Shown one piece after another: positions 24,238 through 33,314 of a DNA stretch of 64,000 nt. The position numbers were made by a program, and so were the translations under genes. Numbering within the stretch: position 1 is the first letter of the stretch; each line of letters opens with the position of its first letter. Source of the stretch: Microbacterium sp. SD291 (GTDB lineage Bacteria; Actinomycetota; Actinomycetes; Actinomycetales; Microbacteriaceae); assembly GCF_017355365.1 (NCBI RefSeq), contig NZ_JADIJR010000004.1, positions 62,001 to 126,000 on the forward strand, in the 5' to 3' direction. The notes below the pieces were generated by a model. The model worked only from the letters and a program-made list of their open reading frames with translations, made no database searches and was not told the origin of the DNA.

Positions 24238-27042
24238 TCAGCCGGCGGGCGGTGTGACCGTGATCAGTGCCGCCGTGTTGTCCTGCAGGGCCGACTTCAC
24301 GGTGACCACCGTGCCGTAGCCCACGCCCGAGTCGGCCGGGTCTCCGGTGCCGAGCACCGTGAACCCGAGATCGGTCCCGTACACGTCCGTCGCCGGGGAC
24401 CCGTCGGGGTTCACGACGCGCGTGGTGTACGGAGCGCCGTCGACCGAGGGCACGACCACCGAGGCGTCGCGCAGACGGTTGAACAGGCTGCCGTTGCGCA
24501 ACTCAAGACCGGCCACCCAGCCCTGATCGTCGGTGAACGTGCTCACCGGGGCCTGCGCAGCGAACTCCGTGCAGGCCTCGTTGAGAAGCGCGGCGTCGAC
24601 CAGGCAGGACTTGAACCCCGTCGTCGGCACCAGGCCGAAGGCGGCGTTCGACGACTGCGCACGGCTGGAGAGGTTCTTCAGCGTCGTCGGATCGAGCGCG
24701 GCCTCGGCGCCGGTGCGCCGCAGCGGATCGAAGTGGCTGTCCACGATCAGCAGACCGCCCTTCGCTCCGTAACTCGGCAGGCTGGTCAGGTTCGCCGTGA
24801 CATGGTTCACGTTGCCGTAGGCCGTGTCGCGGTACCAGATCAGTGCGCCGGGGGCGTTGTACGGGACCTTCTCGACCTTCCAGCCCTCGGCGGAGTAGGT
24901 CGTGGTGTACCCGTACTTCAGGCCCTCGTCGAACCCGTCGTAGTTGCGCCATTCGACCAGGTAGTACTGCGCCCTGATCTGGGTGCCGGTGTCGCGGTGC
25001 CATCCGGCGCCCGTGGTGTCGGTCCAGGTCGAGACGGTCGCGGTCCAGCCGTTGTCACCGGACTCGACGTCATCGGCCCAGACCTCGGTGCCTGCGCTGG
25101 TGAGGGCGAAGTCGTCCGAGAACCACCCGCGCTCCTCGAAGCCGGCATCCGTCGCCTCGCGAAGGCGGATCTGGATGCTCTGGCCGGCGTACGCCGACAG
25201 GTCGACGTAGTCGTGGCGCCAGCCGTGGGACGATCCGGTGAGGCCGTACTTCTTGCCGCCGTAGTCGCTCATCCGGCCGTTCGGGTCGGAGTAGCCGTCG
25301 TCGGTGGAGACCAGCGTGCCGGCTTCGTCGTAGACCTTCTGCTCGGTCCAGGTGCTGCCGCCGTCGGTCGAGACCTCGACGAAGCCGTAGTCCCAGTCCT
25401 CCTCGATGATGTAGTCGTTCCACATCCAGAACCGCGCGTCAGCGGGAACCGATTCGATCGTGCGGGTCAGGCGCACGTCCGCCCAGGCCTGGTCCGCGGC
25501 GGAGTACCACATCTCCGATCCGCTGTGCGGCTCGGAGAGGACGATCTCCTTGTCGGGGAGGTTGATCTTGATGCCGTCCTGCGTGCCCTTCTTCGGGCGC
25601 GAGGTCTGGCCGACCTTGATCGTGGTGGTGTCGTCGCCGGGGTTCACGACCTGAGGATCGGCCCATCCGAGCACCCACTTGTCCCAGATGCCCATGTGGG
25701 TGGGCATCGACTGGAAGATCGGGCCCGAGTGCGATCCCGAGCTCATCAGATCCCAGAAGTCGACGTCGGAGTTGCCGCTGTTCGACGTGTCGTACAGGTC
25801 GGGGAGACCGAGGTCGTGTCCGTACTCGTGCGCGAACACGCCCACGCCGGAATCCTCGGGCTGCACGATGTAGTTCGAGATCTTGTAGTCGGTGCCGGGG
25901 ATGACCGCACCGCCGGCCACGGCCGAGGAGTGCGCCCAGATCGCGTAGGTGCCCTCCTTGCCGCCGCCTCCGGACTTGTCCTCGCCGGCGTGCACGAGCA
26001 CCACGTGGTCGATGACGCCGTCGGGCTCGCTGACGTTCCCGTCGCCGTCACGGTCGCCCTGATCCTCGATGTCGTAGTCGGACCACGGGAAGTCCGGGTC
26101 CGCTGCCGCGACCGCTGCGACCGCGTCGATCGGCAGCTGCCCGGGGCCGAGCGGGTTGTCCGGGTGTCCCTGCTGGTCCTGCATGGGACCTGCCTCGTAC
26201 TCGCCGGCGTCGTTCAGGTGGCAGACGGTCGCGCCGTAGTAACCCTCGGAGTGCGGCACCTTCACCCATGCCGTGGCCTCGCCGGAAAGGCTGTACGCGC
26301 CGCGGGACATCTCCTCGTACATGTTCTTCATCGTGTAGCCGGAGATGTCGAAGCCCGGCTGCCCGTCGGGGCCGGTGAGGTCGGTGCGCACGCGCTCCGT
26401 GATGCCCTCATCGGAGAAGAGCATCCTGTTGTAGTGCTCGGAGGAGAAATCCGGCACCCACATGCTGTTGTTGTCCGCCTGCGCCGCATCGGCCGGGTTC
26501 AGGATGTTGTTGTGCAGGGTGGGACCCTGAACGCTGCCGGGCATGCAGGTCGTCGCGCCGAAGGACGTGGGCACCTGGACGCCGGAGAAATCGTCGGTGC
26601 CGTCGAACTCGACGAGGATCGTGAGCAGCTTCGCCTGCTGGGTGGTCTTCGAGTTCTTCAGCGCCTTGGGGCTCTTGCCAGTCTCGATCGCCTTGGCCTC
26701 GGTCTTGGCCAGCTGCCTCGCCGCCACGGGGTTGCCCTGTGCGAACTTCTCGTCGTGCTTGTTCGCGAGCTCGAGCGGCGCGCCGCCGATCGGGGCTCTG
26801 GCGCCCCCTGCGGTGATCGCCGAGTCGTCAGAGGACTCGAAGGCGCCCTCGGCTCTCGGGGCCACGTAGTTCATGTAGTACTCGGAGGCGCCGATCACGG
26901 CGGGCGCCGGTGCGGCGTCCGCCTGTGGCGGGGCCGCGGTGGCTGAGCCGGTACCGAGCGTCACGAGCCCGGTGGTGACCAGCGTCAGCGCTGTCGTCGT
27001 CGCCAAGGCACGTCGTCGTGCCTGAGCAGTCCGTCTGGACAT
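24238..27042 (-). CDS. Secreted M6-family metalloprotease (immune inhibitor A type)
   Basis: A 934-residue exported protease. Signal peptide in the first about 35 residues (RRRALATTTALTLVTTGLV...SATA-A). The zinc site is HEYGHDLGLPDLYD, with His405, Glu406 and His409, the M6 pattern. The N-terminal propeptide-like part (YYMNYVAPR) and AKLLTILVEFDG are also typical; after the catalytic part come beta-rich domains with aspartate-rich segments (DQGDRDGDGNVSEPDG, probably calcium-binding). It would degrade extracellular proteins for nutrition. AAAGGAG lies 5 nt before the ATG. It ends in a shared terminator and is divergent from the valine catabolic operon. Confidence 0.92.
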   Translation of the reverse strand: MSRRTAQARRRALATTTALTLVTTGLVTLGTGSATAAPPQADAAPAPAVIGASEYYMNYVAPRAEGAFESSDDSAITAGGARAPIGGAPLELANKHDEKFAQGNPVAARQLAKTEAKAIETGKSPKALKNSKTTQQAKLLTILVEFDGTDDFSGVQVPTSFGATTCMPGSVQGPTLHNNILNPADAAQADNNSMWVPDFSSEHYNRMLFSDEGITERVRTDLTGPDGQPGFDISGYTMKNMYEEMSRGAYSLSGEATAWVKVPHSEGYYGATVCHLNDAGEYEAGPMQDQQGHPDNPLGPGQLPIDAVAAVAAADPDFPWSDYDIEDQGDRDGDGNVSEPDGVIDHVVLVHAGEDKSGGGGKEGTYAIWAHSSAVAGGAVIPGTDYKISNYIVQPEDSGVGVFAHEYGHDLGLPDLYDTSNSGNSDVDFWDLMSSGSHSGPIFQSMPTHMGIWDKWVLGWADPQVVNPGDDTTTIKVGQTSRPKKGTQDGIKINLPDKEIVLSEPHSGSEMWYSAADQAWADVRLTRTIESVPADARFWMWNDYIIEEDWDYGFVEVSTDGGSTWTEQKVYDEAGTLVSTDDGYSDPNGRMSDYGGKKYGLTGSSHGWRHDYVDLSAYAGQSIQIRLREATDAGFEERGWFSDDFALTSAGTEVWADDVESGDNGWTATVSTWTDTTGAGWHRDTGTQIRAQYYLVEWRNYDGFDEGLKYGYTTTYSAEGWKVEKVPYNAPGALIWYRDTAYGNVNHVTANLTSLPSYGAKGGLLIVDSHFDPLRRTGAEAALDPTTLKNLSSRAQSSNAAFGLVPTTGFKSCLVDAALLNEACTEFAAQAPVSTFTDDQGWVAGLELRNGSLFNRLRDASVVVPSVDGAPYTTRVVNPDGSPATDVYGTDLGFTVLGTGDPADSGVGYGTVVTVKSALQDNTAALITVTPPAG

Positions 27043-27199
27043 GTTTCTCCTTTCGCGCGCATCGGGGAGAGGGTTGCCGCCTCGATGCGGTTGTCGTGCG
27101 CTGATCAGCACACCCGTAAAGGTCTACCGGAGATCGGGGTCCCGACGGAATAGCCGAACGGCCAGGTTCGATGTGTCGATCGCTGAAGCCGGATATACA

Positions 27200-27209
27200 A
27201 GGACGTCCT
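27200..27209. promoter_or_regulatory. Short palindrome in the M6 protease/mmsA divergent gap
   Basis: AGGACGTCCT is a perfect 10-bp palindrome, flanked by AT-richer sequence, 68 bp before mmsA. It is a possible operator for the valine operon. No regulator gene is adjacent. Confidence 0.3.
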
Positions 27210-27276
27210 AGTAAATCTGCGGGAGGCCGAGTAACATCGTCATTGTGCCAAAGACGGCTCGAAGGGACATCACACA

Positions 27277-28776
27277 ATGACTCGTACAATCCCGCATTTC
27301 GTAGGCGGATCGCTCCTGACGCCCGACGGCGGGCGCTTCGCCGACGTGTTCGAGCCGAGCACCGGCGCCGTGCAGGCGCGGGTGCCTCTCGCCTCGGCCG
27401 ATGAGGTCCGCAGCGCGATCGCGAACGCGGAGGCGGCGCAGCCCGGGTGGGCTGCCACCAACCCGCAGAAGCGCGCACGCGTGCTGCTGAGGTTCCTCGA
27501 TCTGGTGCAGCGCGAGATGCAGTCGCTGGCCGAGCTCCTCGCGAGCGAGCACGGCAAGACCGTCGACGACGCCAAGGGCGACATCCAGCGCGGACTCGAG
27601 GTGATCGAGTTCGCCGCGGGTGCCCCGCATCTTCTCAAGGGCGAGTACTCCACCGGTGCAGGTGCGGGAATCGACGTGTACTCGATGCGCCAGCCGCTGG
27701 GCGTGGTCGCCGCGATCACCCCGTTCAACTTCCCGGCCATGATCCCGCTGTGGAAGGCGGGCCCCGCGCTCGCCGCCGGCAACGCCGTCATCCTCAAGCC
27801 CAGCGAGCGCGACCCCTCGGTGCCGGTCCGACTCGCCGAGCTCTTCCTCGAGGCGGGCCTGCCTGCCGGCGTCCTCAACGTCGTCCACGGCGACAAGGAG
27901 GCCGTCGACGCGCTGCTCACGGACGAGCGCATCCGCGCCGTCGGCTTCGTCGGATCGACCCCGATCGCCGAGTACATCTATACGACGGCATCCGCCAACG
28001 GCAAGCGCGCGCAGTGCTTCGGCGGCGCGAAGAACCACATGATCGTGATGCCCGACGCCGACCTCGACCAGGCGGTCGACGCGCTCATCGGGGCCGGCTA
28101 CGGCTCGGCGGGAGAGCGCTGCATGGCGATCTCGGTGGCGGTGCCGGTGGGTGAGGAGACGGCGGATGCTCTCGCCGCCAAGCTCCTCGAACGGGTCGCT
28201 CAGCTGCGGATCGGGCCGTCGCTCGCTGCGGACGTCGACTACGGACCCCTCGTGAACCGGGCGGCGGTCGAGCGCGTCGAGGGGTACATCCAGCAGGGGA
28301 TCGACGAGGGCGCGACGCTCCTCGCCGACGGACGCGGGTTCACCGTGTCAGGACACGAGGAGGGCTTCTACCTCGGCCCGACGCTGTTCGACCACGTCAC
28401 CACCGACATGGCGATCTATCGTGAGGAGATCTTCGGCCCGGTGCTCGTGATCGCCCGCGCCGCAGACTACGAAGAGGCGCTGCGCATGGCGAACGATCAC
28501 GAGTACGGCAACGGCGTCGCGATCTTCACGCGCGACGGCGACGCCGCCCGCGACTTCGCCGCCCGCGTCCAGGTCGGCATGGTCGGCGTGAACGTGCCGA
28601 TCCCGGTGCCGATCGCGTACTTCACCTTCGGCGGCTGGAAGCGCAGCGGCTTCGGGGACCTCAACCAGCACGGCGCCGACGCCTTCCGCTTCTACACGAA
28701 GACCAAGACCGTGACGAGCCGCTGGCCGTCCGGCATCCGGGACGGCGCCAGCTTCGTCATCCCCACGATGCACTGA
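27277..28776 (+). CDS. mmsA: Methylmalonate-semialdehyde dehydrogenase (CoA-acylating)
   Basis: A 499-residue aldehyde dehydrogenase. The catalytic cysteine is Cys282 in GSAGERCMAIS, the MmsA signature, and PFNFPAMIPLWKAGPAL and the C-terminal FGGWKRSGFGDLNQHG are typical of this subgroup, which lacks the usual general-base Glu. It oxidises methylmalonate semialdehyde to propionyl-CoA in valine (and thymine or inositol) breakdown. It heads an operon with acyl-CoA dehydrogenase, mmsB and enoyl-CoA hydratase. SD-like GAAGGGA is upstream. Family is certain. Confidence 0.94.
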   Translation: MTRTIPHFVGGSLLTPDGGRFADVFEPSTGAVQARVPLASADEVRSAIANAEAAQPGWAATNPQKRARVLLRFLDLVQREMQSLAELLASEHGKTVDDAKGDIQRGLEVIEFAAGAPHLLKGEYSTGAGAGIDVYSMRQPLGVVAAITPFNFPAMIPLWKAGPALAAGNAVILKPSERDPSVPVRLAELFLEAGLPAGVLNVVHGDKEAVDALLTDERIRAVGFVGSTPIAEYIYTTASANGKRAQCFGGAKNHMIVMPDADLDQAVDALIGAGYGSAGERCMAISVAVPVGEETADALAAKLLERVAQLRIGPSLAADVDYGPLVNRAAVERVEGYIQQGIDEGATLLADGRGFTVSGHEEGFYLGPTLFDHVTTDMAIYREEIFGPVLVIARAADYEEALRMANDHEYGNGVAIFTRDGDAARDFAARVQVGMVGVNVPIPVPIAYFTFGGWKRSGFGDLNQHGADAFRFYTKTKTVTSRWPSGIRDGASFVIPTMH

Positions 28777-28800
28777 CCCTTCGACAGGCTCAGGGACCCA
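28777..28800 (+). repeat. Dispersed repeat C, intergenic copy
   Basis: CCCTTCGACAGGCTCAGGG followed by ACCCA starts immediately after the mmsA stop. This is the clean form of the repeat found in coding sequence at 46235, 46694 and 52360. Confidence 0.75.
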
Positions 28801-28825
28801 AGAGAAGACGAGTTCAGGAACAGAC

Positions 28826-30007
28826 ATGACAATGACCACCGTCACCACCACCGCCGAGGAGCGCGAGGCCATCCTCGACGCGGTGCGGGAGTTCACCGAC
28901 ACCGAGCTCGCACCGCACTCACTCGAGCGCGACGAGAAGCACATCTTCCCTCGGGAGTCGCTGCACAGGGCCGGGGAGCTGGGCCTCGGCGGCATCTACG
29001 TCCGCGAGGACTTCGGCGGCTCGGGGCTCAGCCGCACCGACACCGTGGCGATCTTCGAGGAGCTCGCGAAGGGCGACCCCGCGGTCGCCGCGTACATCTC
29101 GATCCACAACATGGTCGTGTGGATGATCGACACCTACGGCGACGACGCGCAGCGCGGCGCCTGGCTGCCGAAGCTCACGGCCATGGAGGAGTTCGGCGGC
29201 TACTGCCTGACCGAGCCGGGCGCGGGCTCCGATGCCGCGAACATCGCGACCAGCGCCGTGCGCGACGGCGACGACTACGTGCTCACCGGTGTGAAGCAGT
29301 TCATCTCCGGTGCCGGCGAGGCCGCCGTGTACGTCGTCATGGCGCGTACCGGGGCGCCGGGAGCGAGGGGAATCAGCGCGTTCCTCGTCGGCGGAGACGC
29401 CGAGGGGCTCAGCTTCGGAGCGCCGGAGAAGAAGATGGGGTGGCACGCCCAGCCCACGCGGCAGGTCATCCTCGACGGCGTGCGGGTGCCGGCATCCGCC
29501 ATGCTGGGCGAGGAGGGGAAGGGCTTCGCGATCGCGATGTCCGCCCTCAACGGCGGTCGCCTCAACATCGCGGCCTGCTCGCTCGGCGGCGCGCAGTGGG
29601 CGCTCGACCGGGCCGTGCAATACGTCCACGAGCGGGTCGCCTTCGGGGAGCCCCTCGCCGAGAAGCAGTCGATCCTGTTCGCGATCGCCGACATGCGCAC
29701 CGACCTGCAGGCCGCTCGCCTCATGGTGCGCGACGGTGCCCAGGCGGTCGACGAGCACGCACCCGACGCCACGATGCGCTGCGCGATGGCCAAGCGCTTC
29801 GCGACGGATGCCGGCTTCGACGTCGCCAACAGGGCCCTTCAGCTGCACGGCGGCTACGGGTACCTTCAGGATTACGGGATCGAGAAGGTCGTGCGCGACC
29901 TGCGAGTGCACCAGATCCTGGAAGGGACGAACGAGATCATGCGGCTGATCGTCGGACGAGAGATGCTGCGGCCCGCCGGGTCGAACCAGATGCGGAGCGC
30001 ATCATGA
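28826..30007 (+). CDS. Acyl-CoA dehydrogenase (probable isobutyryl-CoA dehydrogenase)
   Basis: A 393-residue flavoprotein of standard length. CLTEPGAGSDAANI and the serine/threonine-rich FAD segment are present; the catalytic base is Glu366 in QILEGTNEIMR, the position used by short/medium-chain and isobutyryl-CoA dehydrogenases. LQLHGGYGYLQDYGIEKVVRD is the usual helix. Between mmsA and mmsB it most likely oxidises isobutyryl-CoA to methacrylyl-CoA, passing electrons to ETF, whose genes lie 3 kb downstream. The substrate is inferred from context. Its stop overlaps the mmsB start. Confidence 0.9.
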   Translation: MTMTTVTTTAEEREAILDAVREFTDTELAPHSLERDEKHIFPRESLHRAGELGLGGIYVREDFGGSGLSRTDTVAIFEELAKGDPAVAAYISIHNMVVWMIDTYGDDAQRGAWLPKLTAMEEFGGYCLTEPGAGSDAANIATSAVRDGDDYVLTGVKQFISGAGEAAVYVVMARTGAPGARGISAFLVGGDAEGLSFGAPEKKMGWHAQPTRQVILDGVRVPASAMLGEEGKGFAIAMSALNGGRLNIAACSLGGAQWALDRAVQYVHERVAFGEPLAEKQSILFAIADMRTDLQAARLMVRDGAQAVDEHAPDATMRCAMAKRFATDAGFDVANRALQLHGGYGYLQDYGIEKVVRDLRVHQILEGTNEIMRLIVGREMLRPAGSNQMRSAS

Positions 30008-30891
30008 CCCGCATCGCGTTCCTGGGCCTTGGCCACATGGGACTGCCGATGGCGAAGAACCTCATCGCGGCCGGGCACGAGGTGCGCGGTTTCGACCTCA
30101 TGGATGCCGCGATCGAGGCCGCGAAGGCGGCGGACGTGCCGGTGACCGAGTTCGGCATCGACGCGGTCGCCGGCGCCGAGGTCGTCATCACGATGTTCCC
30201 TGCGGGCAAGCACGTGATCCAGGCCTACCAGGACGGTCTGCTGGCGGCGGCCGAGCCCGGCACGCTCTTCATCGAGTCGTCGACGATCGCGGTCGACGAG
30301 GCCCGCACCGTGCACGAGCTCGCGGTCGAGGCGGGGCACCGCAACATCGACGCGCCCGTCTCGGGCGGGGTCGTCGGCGCCGAGAACGGGACGCTGGCGT
30401 TCATGGTGGGCGGCTCAGACGAGGACTTCGCCGAGGCGCTGCCGCTGCTCGAGGCGATGGGCAAGCGCATCGTGCACTGCGGCGGACCCGGTCTCGGCCA
30501 GGCGGCGAAGGTGTGCAACAACATGATCCTGGGGGTCTCGCAGATCGCGGTCGCCGAGGCGTTCGTACTGGGGGAGCGGCTGGGTCTCGAGCACCAGGCC
30601 CTGTTCGACGTGGTGTCGCAGGCATCCGGGCAGTGCTGGTCGATCACGACCAACTGCCCCGTCCCCGGTCCGGTGCCGACGAGTCCGGCGAACCGCGACT
30701 ACCAGCCCGGCTTCGCCGGCGCGCTGATGGCGAAGGACCTGGGTCTCGCGCTGCAGGCGATCGAGCAGACGTCCACCGATGCCCGGATGGGGCGGCTCGC
30801 TCAGGAGCTGTACGCGGCCTACGCCGCAGGCGCCGGTGCGACCCGTGACTTCTCCGGCATCATCACCGACATCCGCGAGGACCGCGTCTGA
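30004..30891 (+). CDS. mmsB: 3-hydroxyisobutyrate dehydrogenase
   Basis: A 295-residue beta-hydroxyacid dehydrogenase. IAFLGLGHMGLPMAKNL is the family NAD-binding signature, DAPVSGGVVGAENGTLAFMVGG the substrate motif, and Lys169 in QAAKVCNNMILG the catalytic lysine. It oxidises 3-hydroxyisobutyrate to methylmalonate semialdehyde, the substrate of MmsA. ATG overlaps the upstream TGA. The family could also include tartronate semialdehyde reductases, but the operon fixes the role. Confidence 0.94.
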   Translation: MTRIAFLGLGHMGLPMAKNLIAAGHEVRGFDLMDAAIEAAKAADVPVTEFGIDAVAGAEVVITMFPAGKHVIQAYQDGLLAAAEPGTLFIESSTIAVDEARTVHELAVEAGHRNIDAPVSGGVVGAENGTLAFMVGGSDEDFAEALPLLEAMGKRIVHCGGPGLGQAAKVCNNMILGVSQIAVAEAFVLGERLGLEHQALFDVVSQASGQCWSITTNCPVPGPVPTSPANRDYQPGFAGALMAKDLGLALQAIEQTSTDARMGRLAQELYAAYAAGAGATRDFSGIITDIREDRV

Positions 30892-30894
30892 GAG

Positions 30895-30927
30895 GTGGTG
30901 CTCGCGGGACATACTGAAGAGCACCAC
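30895..30927 (+). promoter_or_regulatory. Hairpin between mmsB and the enoyl-CoA hydratase gene
   Basis: GTGGTGCTC (30895-30903) pairs with GAGCACCAC (30919-30927) around a 15-nt loop, ending just before the GAGAGGG ribosome site of the next gene. It could tune downstream expression; function is inferred. Confidence 0.35.
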
Positions 30928-30942
30928 GACCGAGAGGGCCTG

Positions 30943-31722
30943 ATGATGACCGAGTACGAGACGATCCTTGTCGAGCAGCGCGGACGCGTCGGGTGGATCA
31001 CGCTGAACCGCCCGGAGGCGCTGAACGCGCTGAACGCGAGGCTCGCCGAGGAGATCACCGCGGCAGCCATCGCGTACGACGTCGACGACGGCGTCGGCGC
31101 GATCGTCGTCACCGGCTCGGAGAAGGCCTTCGCGGCGGGCGCGGACATCAAGGAGATGGAGGCGATGTCGGCGGCCGAGATGATCGCGACCGATCACTTC
31201 GGCGTCTGGCGCGACTTCGCCGCTGTGCGCACCCCTGTGATCGCGGCCGTCTCCGGCTTCGCGCTCGGCGGCGGATGCGAGCTGGCGATGATGTGCGACA
31301 TCATCCTGGCGGCGGACACGGCGAAGTTCGGCCAGCCCGAGATCAACCTCGGCGTCATCCCCGGCATGGGCGGCACGCAGCGGCTGATCCGCGCGGTCGG
31401 CTATTACAAGGCGGCCGAGCTCGTTCTGTCCGGCCGGTTCATGGGGGCGGAGGAGGCGGAGCGCTCGGGGCTGGTCTCGCGCGTGGTTCCGGCATCCGAT
31501 CTGCTCGCCGAGGCGGCGAAGCTCGGCGAGACGATCGCGTCGAAGTCGCTGCCGTCGGTCTACGCGGCGAAGGCGGCGCTGGATGCTGCCATGGAGACGA
31601 CCCTCGCCGAGGGGCTGGCGCACGAGAAGCAGTCGTTCGCGGCGCTGTTCGACACCGCCGACCAGAAGGAGGGCATGGCGGCCTTCCGGGAGAAGCGCAC
31701 GCCGGACTTCCAGAACCGCTGA
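30943..31722 (+). CDS. Enoyl-CoA hydratase (crotonase family)
   Basis: A 259-residue crotonase. [10 protein letters not shown] and [16 protein letters not shown] form the oxyanion hole; Glu113 and Glu133 ([17 protein letters not shown]) are the two catalytic glutamates, spaced by 20 as in rat hydratase, which favours hydration over hydrolysis. It would hydrate methacrylyl-CoA (and crotonyl-type esters). GAGAGGG precedes the ATG at 30943; another ATG is one codon later. A separate 3-hydroxyisobutyryl-CoA hydrolase, needed to complete the valine route, is not in the window. Confidence 0.92.
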   Translation: MMTEYETILVEQRGRVGWITLNRPEALNALNARLAEEITAAAIAYDVDDGVGAIVVTGSEKAFAAGADIKEMEAMSAAEMIATDHFGVWRDFAAVRTPVIAAVSGFALGGGCELAMMCDIILAADTAKFGQPEINLGVIPGMGGTQRLIRAVGYYKAAELVLSGRFMGAEEAERSGLVSRVVPASDLLAEAAKLGETIASKSLPSVYAAKAALDAAMETTLAEGLAHEKQSFAALFDTADQKEGMAAFREKRTPDFQNR

Positions 31723-31755
31723 CCGCCGTCTGGATCGCCGACGGCCGCGCGGCTC

Positions 31756-32199
31756 TCAGCCGTGCAGCGCCTCGACGACCTTCGCGACCCGGCGCTCGCG
31801 GGTGGCGTCCTGCTTCGCGTCGGCGACGGAGCGGGCATGCTCTTTGCGGACCGAGTACGACAGGGCGTCGAAGGCGGCGCGCACGGCCGGGTCGGCGTCG
31901 AGCACCTCGGCGAGGGCCGGCGGCACGTCGACGGTGCGCTCTCCGGCGTCCACCCGGATCGTCGCATCGACCTCGGCGCCGATCTCGACGTCGAGATCGG
32001 CGCGAGCGGCCTTGCTGAAGCCGATCATGTTCTCTCCGCCCATGCGGCCGAGACGAAGGCGCGCTGTGCGGCCGCCGATCGTGACGGCGACGGGGAATGC
32101 CTTGCCGGCGCCGAGACTTGCGACCTGCTCGTCGGTGAGCAGGATGGCGGCCGCCGGGCCGCGCGGTTCCAGCACGGTGTGCAGGTTCAGTTCGCTCAT
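31756..32199 (-). CDS. DUF1905/YdeI (OmdA)-family protein
   Basis: A 147-residue protein. Residues about 1-85 form the small beta barrel of DUF1905 (FPVAVTIGGRTARLRLGRMGGENMIGFSKAARADLDV), and the end is the helical YdeI/OmpD-associated segment (VPPALAEVLDADPAVRAAFDALSYSVRKEHARSVADAK). Relatives are linked to bacteriocin protection, but the biochemical role is unknown. Its ATG overlaps the SRPBCC stop, and a TACGCT box 6 nt upstream (32206-32211) may also give a leaderless internal transcript. Confidence 0.75.
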   Translation of the reverse strand: MSELNLHTVLEPRGPAAAILLTDEQVASLGAGKAFPVAVTIGGRTARLRLGRMGGENMIGFSKAARADLDVEIGAEVDATIRVDAGERTVDVPPALAEVLDADPAVRAAFDALSYSVRKEHARSVADAKQDATRERRVAKVVEALHG

Positions 32200-32666
32200 G
32201 GGGACAGCGTACGCCCGCGCCGCTCGGCTTCTACGGCGAGCACGGCGTTGCGCTCTTCGATGAGCCGGCGCATGTACTCGCGCATGAACAGGCGGTCGAC
32301 GACGCGCCCGATGAACCAGAACGGGGAGGCGAACGTGATCGTGTCGCGCATCAGCGTGCCCTGCGGATGCTCCGTGAACACGTGCTCGTGCAGGAAGCTT
32401 CCGAACGGCCCCGAGATCTGCCTGTCGCAGAAGCGACGCGGCGGGTCGATGTCGAAGACCACCGAGCGCAGGCGGAACGGGATGCCGAAGTGACTCGCGC
32501 GCCAGGTCACCGTCGAGCCTTCGGCGAAGGCGCCGCCGGCGGGCGCCTCGATCATCGTCTCGCCATACCGTGCCATGGAGCGCACGTGCAGGGCGGGGTC
32601 GAGGGACGCGTGGAACACCGTCGCAGGGGGAGCGGCGATCACCCGTTCCAGGACGAACTGCGCCAT
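32196..32666 (-). CDS. SRPBCC/START-like ligand-binding protein
   Basis: A 156-residue SRPBCC (polyketide cyclase-like) protein: FVLERVIAAPPATVFHASLDPALH at the N-terminus, then HFGIPFRLRSVVFDIDPPRRFCDRQISGPFGSFLHEHVF and a long C-terminal helix (FMREYMRRLIEERNAVL). It matches the group of cell-division-inhibitor-like SRPBCC proteins by pattern. It has no obvious catalytic residues and likely binds a hydrophobic ligand. It starts 2 bp after the MarR stop and overlaps the YdeI gene, so the three form one operon. Confidence 0.78.
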   Translation of the reverse strand: MAQFVLERVIAAPPATVFHASLDPALHVRSMARYGETMIEAPAGGAFAEGSTVTWRASHFGIPFRLRSVVFDIDPPRRFCDRQISGPFGSFLHEHVFTEHPQGTLMRDTITFASPFWFIGRVVDRLFMREYMRRLIEERNAVLAVEAERRGRTLSP

Positions 32667-32667
32667 C

Positions 32668-33204
32668 TCAGAGCGGCTCGGGCTGCGGGCGCGGATCGGC
32701 GAAGTCGCCGGCCGCCTTGCGCATCCTCGCCACGATCGCGACGAGCTCGGCGGCATCCGCGCGGCTGATCCCCGGGGCGGCGAACACCTCGGCGTTCAGC
32801 GCAGTGGTCGCGCGGTCGACGAGGTCGCGGCCGTCGTGCGTGAGCGCGAGCATCGCGGCCCGCCCGTCGTGCGGATGCGGCTCGCGCACGATGAGTCCGT
32901 CGCGCACGAGCCGGTCGGCTGTGCTCGTGACGGTGGTGGCGTGCACCTGCAGGCGTGCGACCACGCTCGACAGGGGCAGGCGTCCCGCGCGGCTGAACGC
33001 GAGCAGTCGCAGCACCTCGTACCGGGCGAACGTCAGGGCGAAGGGCTTCAGCGTCGCGTCCACGCGGGCCAGCAGCAGCTGCTGAGCGCGCATGACCGAG
33101 GTGACCACGGTCATGCCGTCCGCGGCATCCGACCATCCGTGCGCCAGCCACTGCCGCTTCGCCTCGGCGAGCGGATCCACGGGCAGCGGACGCGAGTTGG
33201 ACAC
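32668..33204 (-). CDS. MarR-family transcriptional regulator
   Basis: A 178-residue winged-helix regulator. The DNA-binding part is LTFARYEVLRLLAFSRAGRLPLSSVVARLQVHATTVTSTADRLVRDGLIVREPHPHDGRAAMLALT, the MarR wing with the DxR signature (HDGRA). It heads the MarR-SRPBCC-YdeI operon and probably represses it. Start is uncertain: GTG 33204 has TACCTT exactly 6 nt before it (leaderless layout), while ATG 33222 in frame would give six more residues. Divergent from etfB. Confidence 0.85.
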   Translation of the reverse strand: MSNSRPLPVDPLAEAKRQWLAHGWSDAADGMTVVTSVMRAQQLLLARVDATLKPFALTFARYEVLRLLAFSRAGRLPLSSVVARLQVHATTVTSTADRLVRDGLIVREPHPHDGRAAMLALTHDGRDLVDRATTALNAEVFAAPGISRADAAELVAIVARMRKAAGDFADPRPQPEPL

Positions 33205-33210
33205 GGTTCT

Positions 33211-33216
33211 AAGGTA
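33211..33216 (-). promoter_or_regulatory. -10 box (TACCTT) for the MarR gene
   Basis: On the minus strand TACCTT is followed by 6 nt and GTG. It helps to choose the GTG start. Confidence 0.4.
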
Positions 33217-33284
33217 GGGCATGGGTCGTCCCGAGCCACGCTGGGTCTCGGTTGCGTGCCGCATGGCACCCAGTTTCAGGGCAC

Positions 33285-33290
33285 TAGAAT
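33285..33290 (+). promoter_or_regulatory. -10 box (TAGAAT) of the etfBA operon
   Basis: TAGAAT lies 24 nt before the etfB ATG, and GTGAGGAG gives a good ribosome site between them. No clear -35 is visible. Confidence 0.5.
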
Positions 33291-33314
33291 CAAGGCAGTC
33301 GTGAGGAGTAGTCG

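Noticed and set aside
24178..26946. A 922-codon plus-strand frame over the M6 protease
   Set aside because: It is the antisense shadow of the protease gene, has no start signal and runs through the terminator hairpin.
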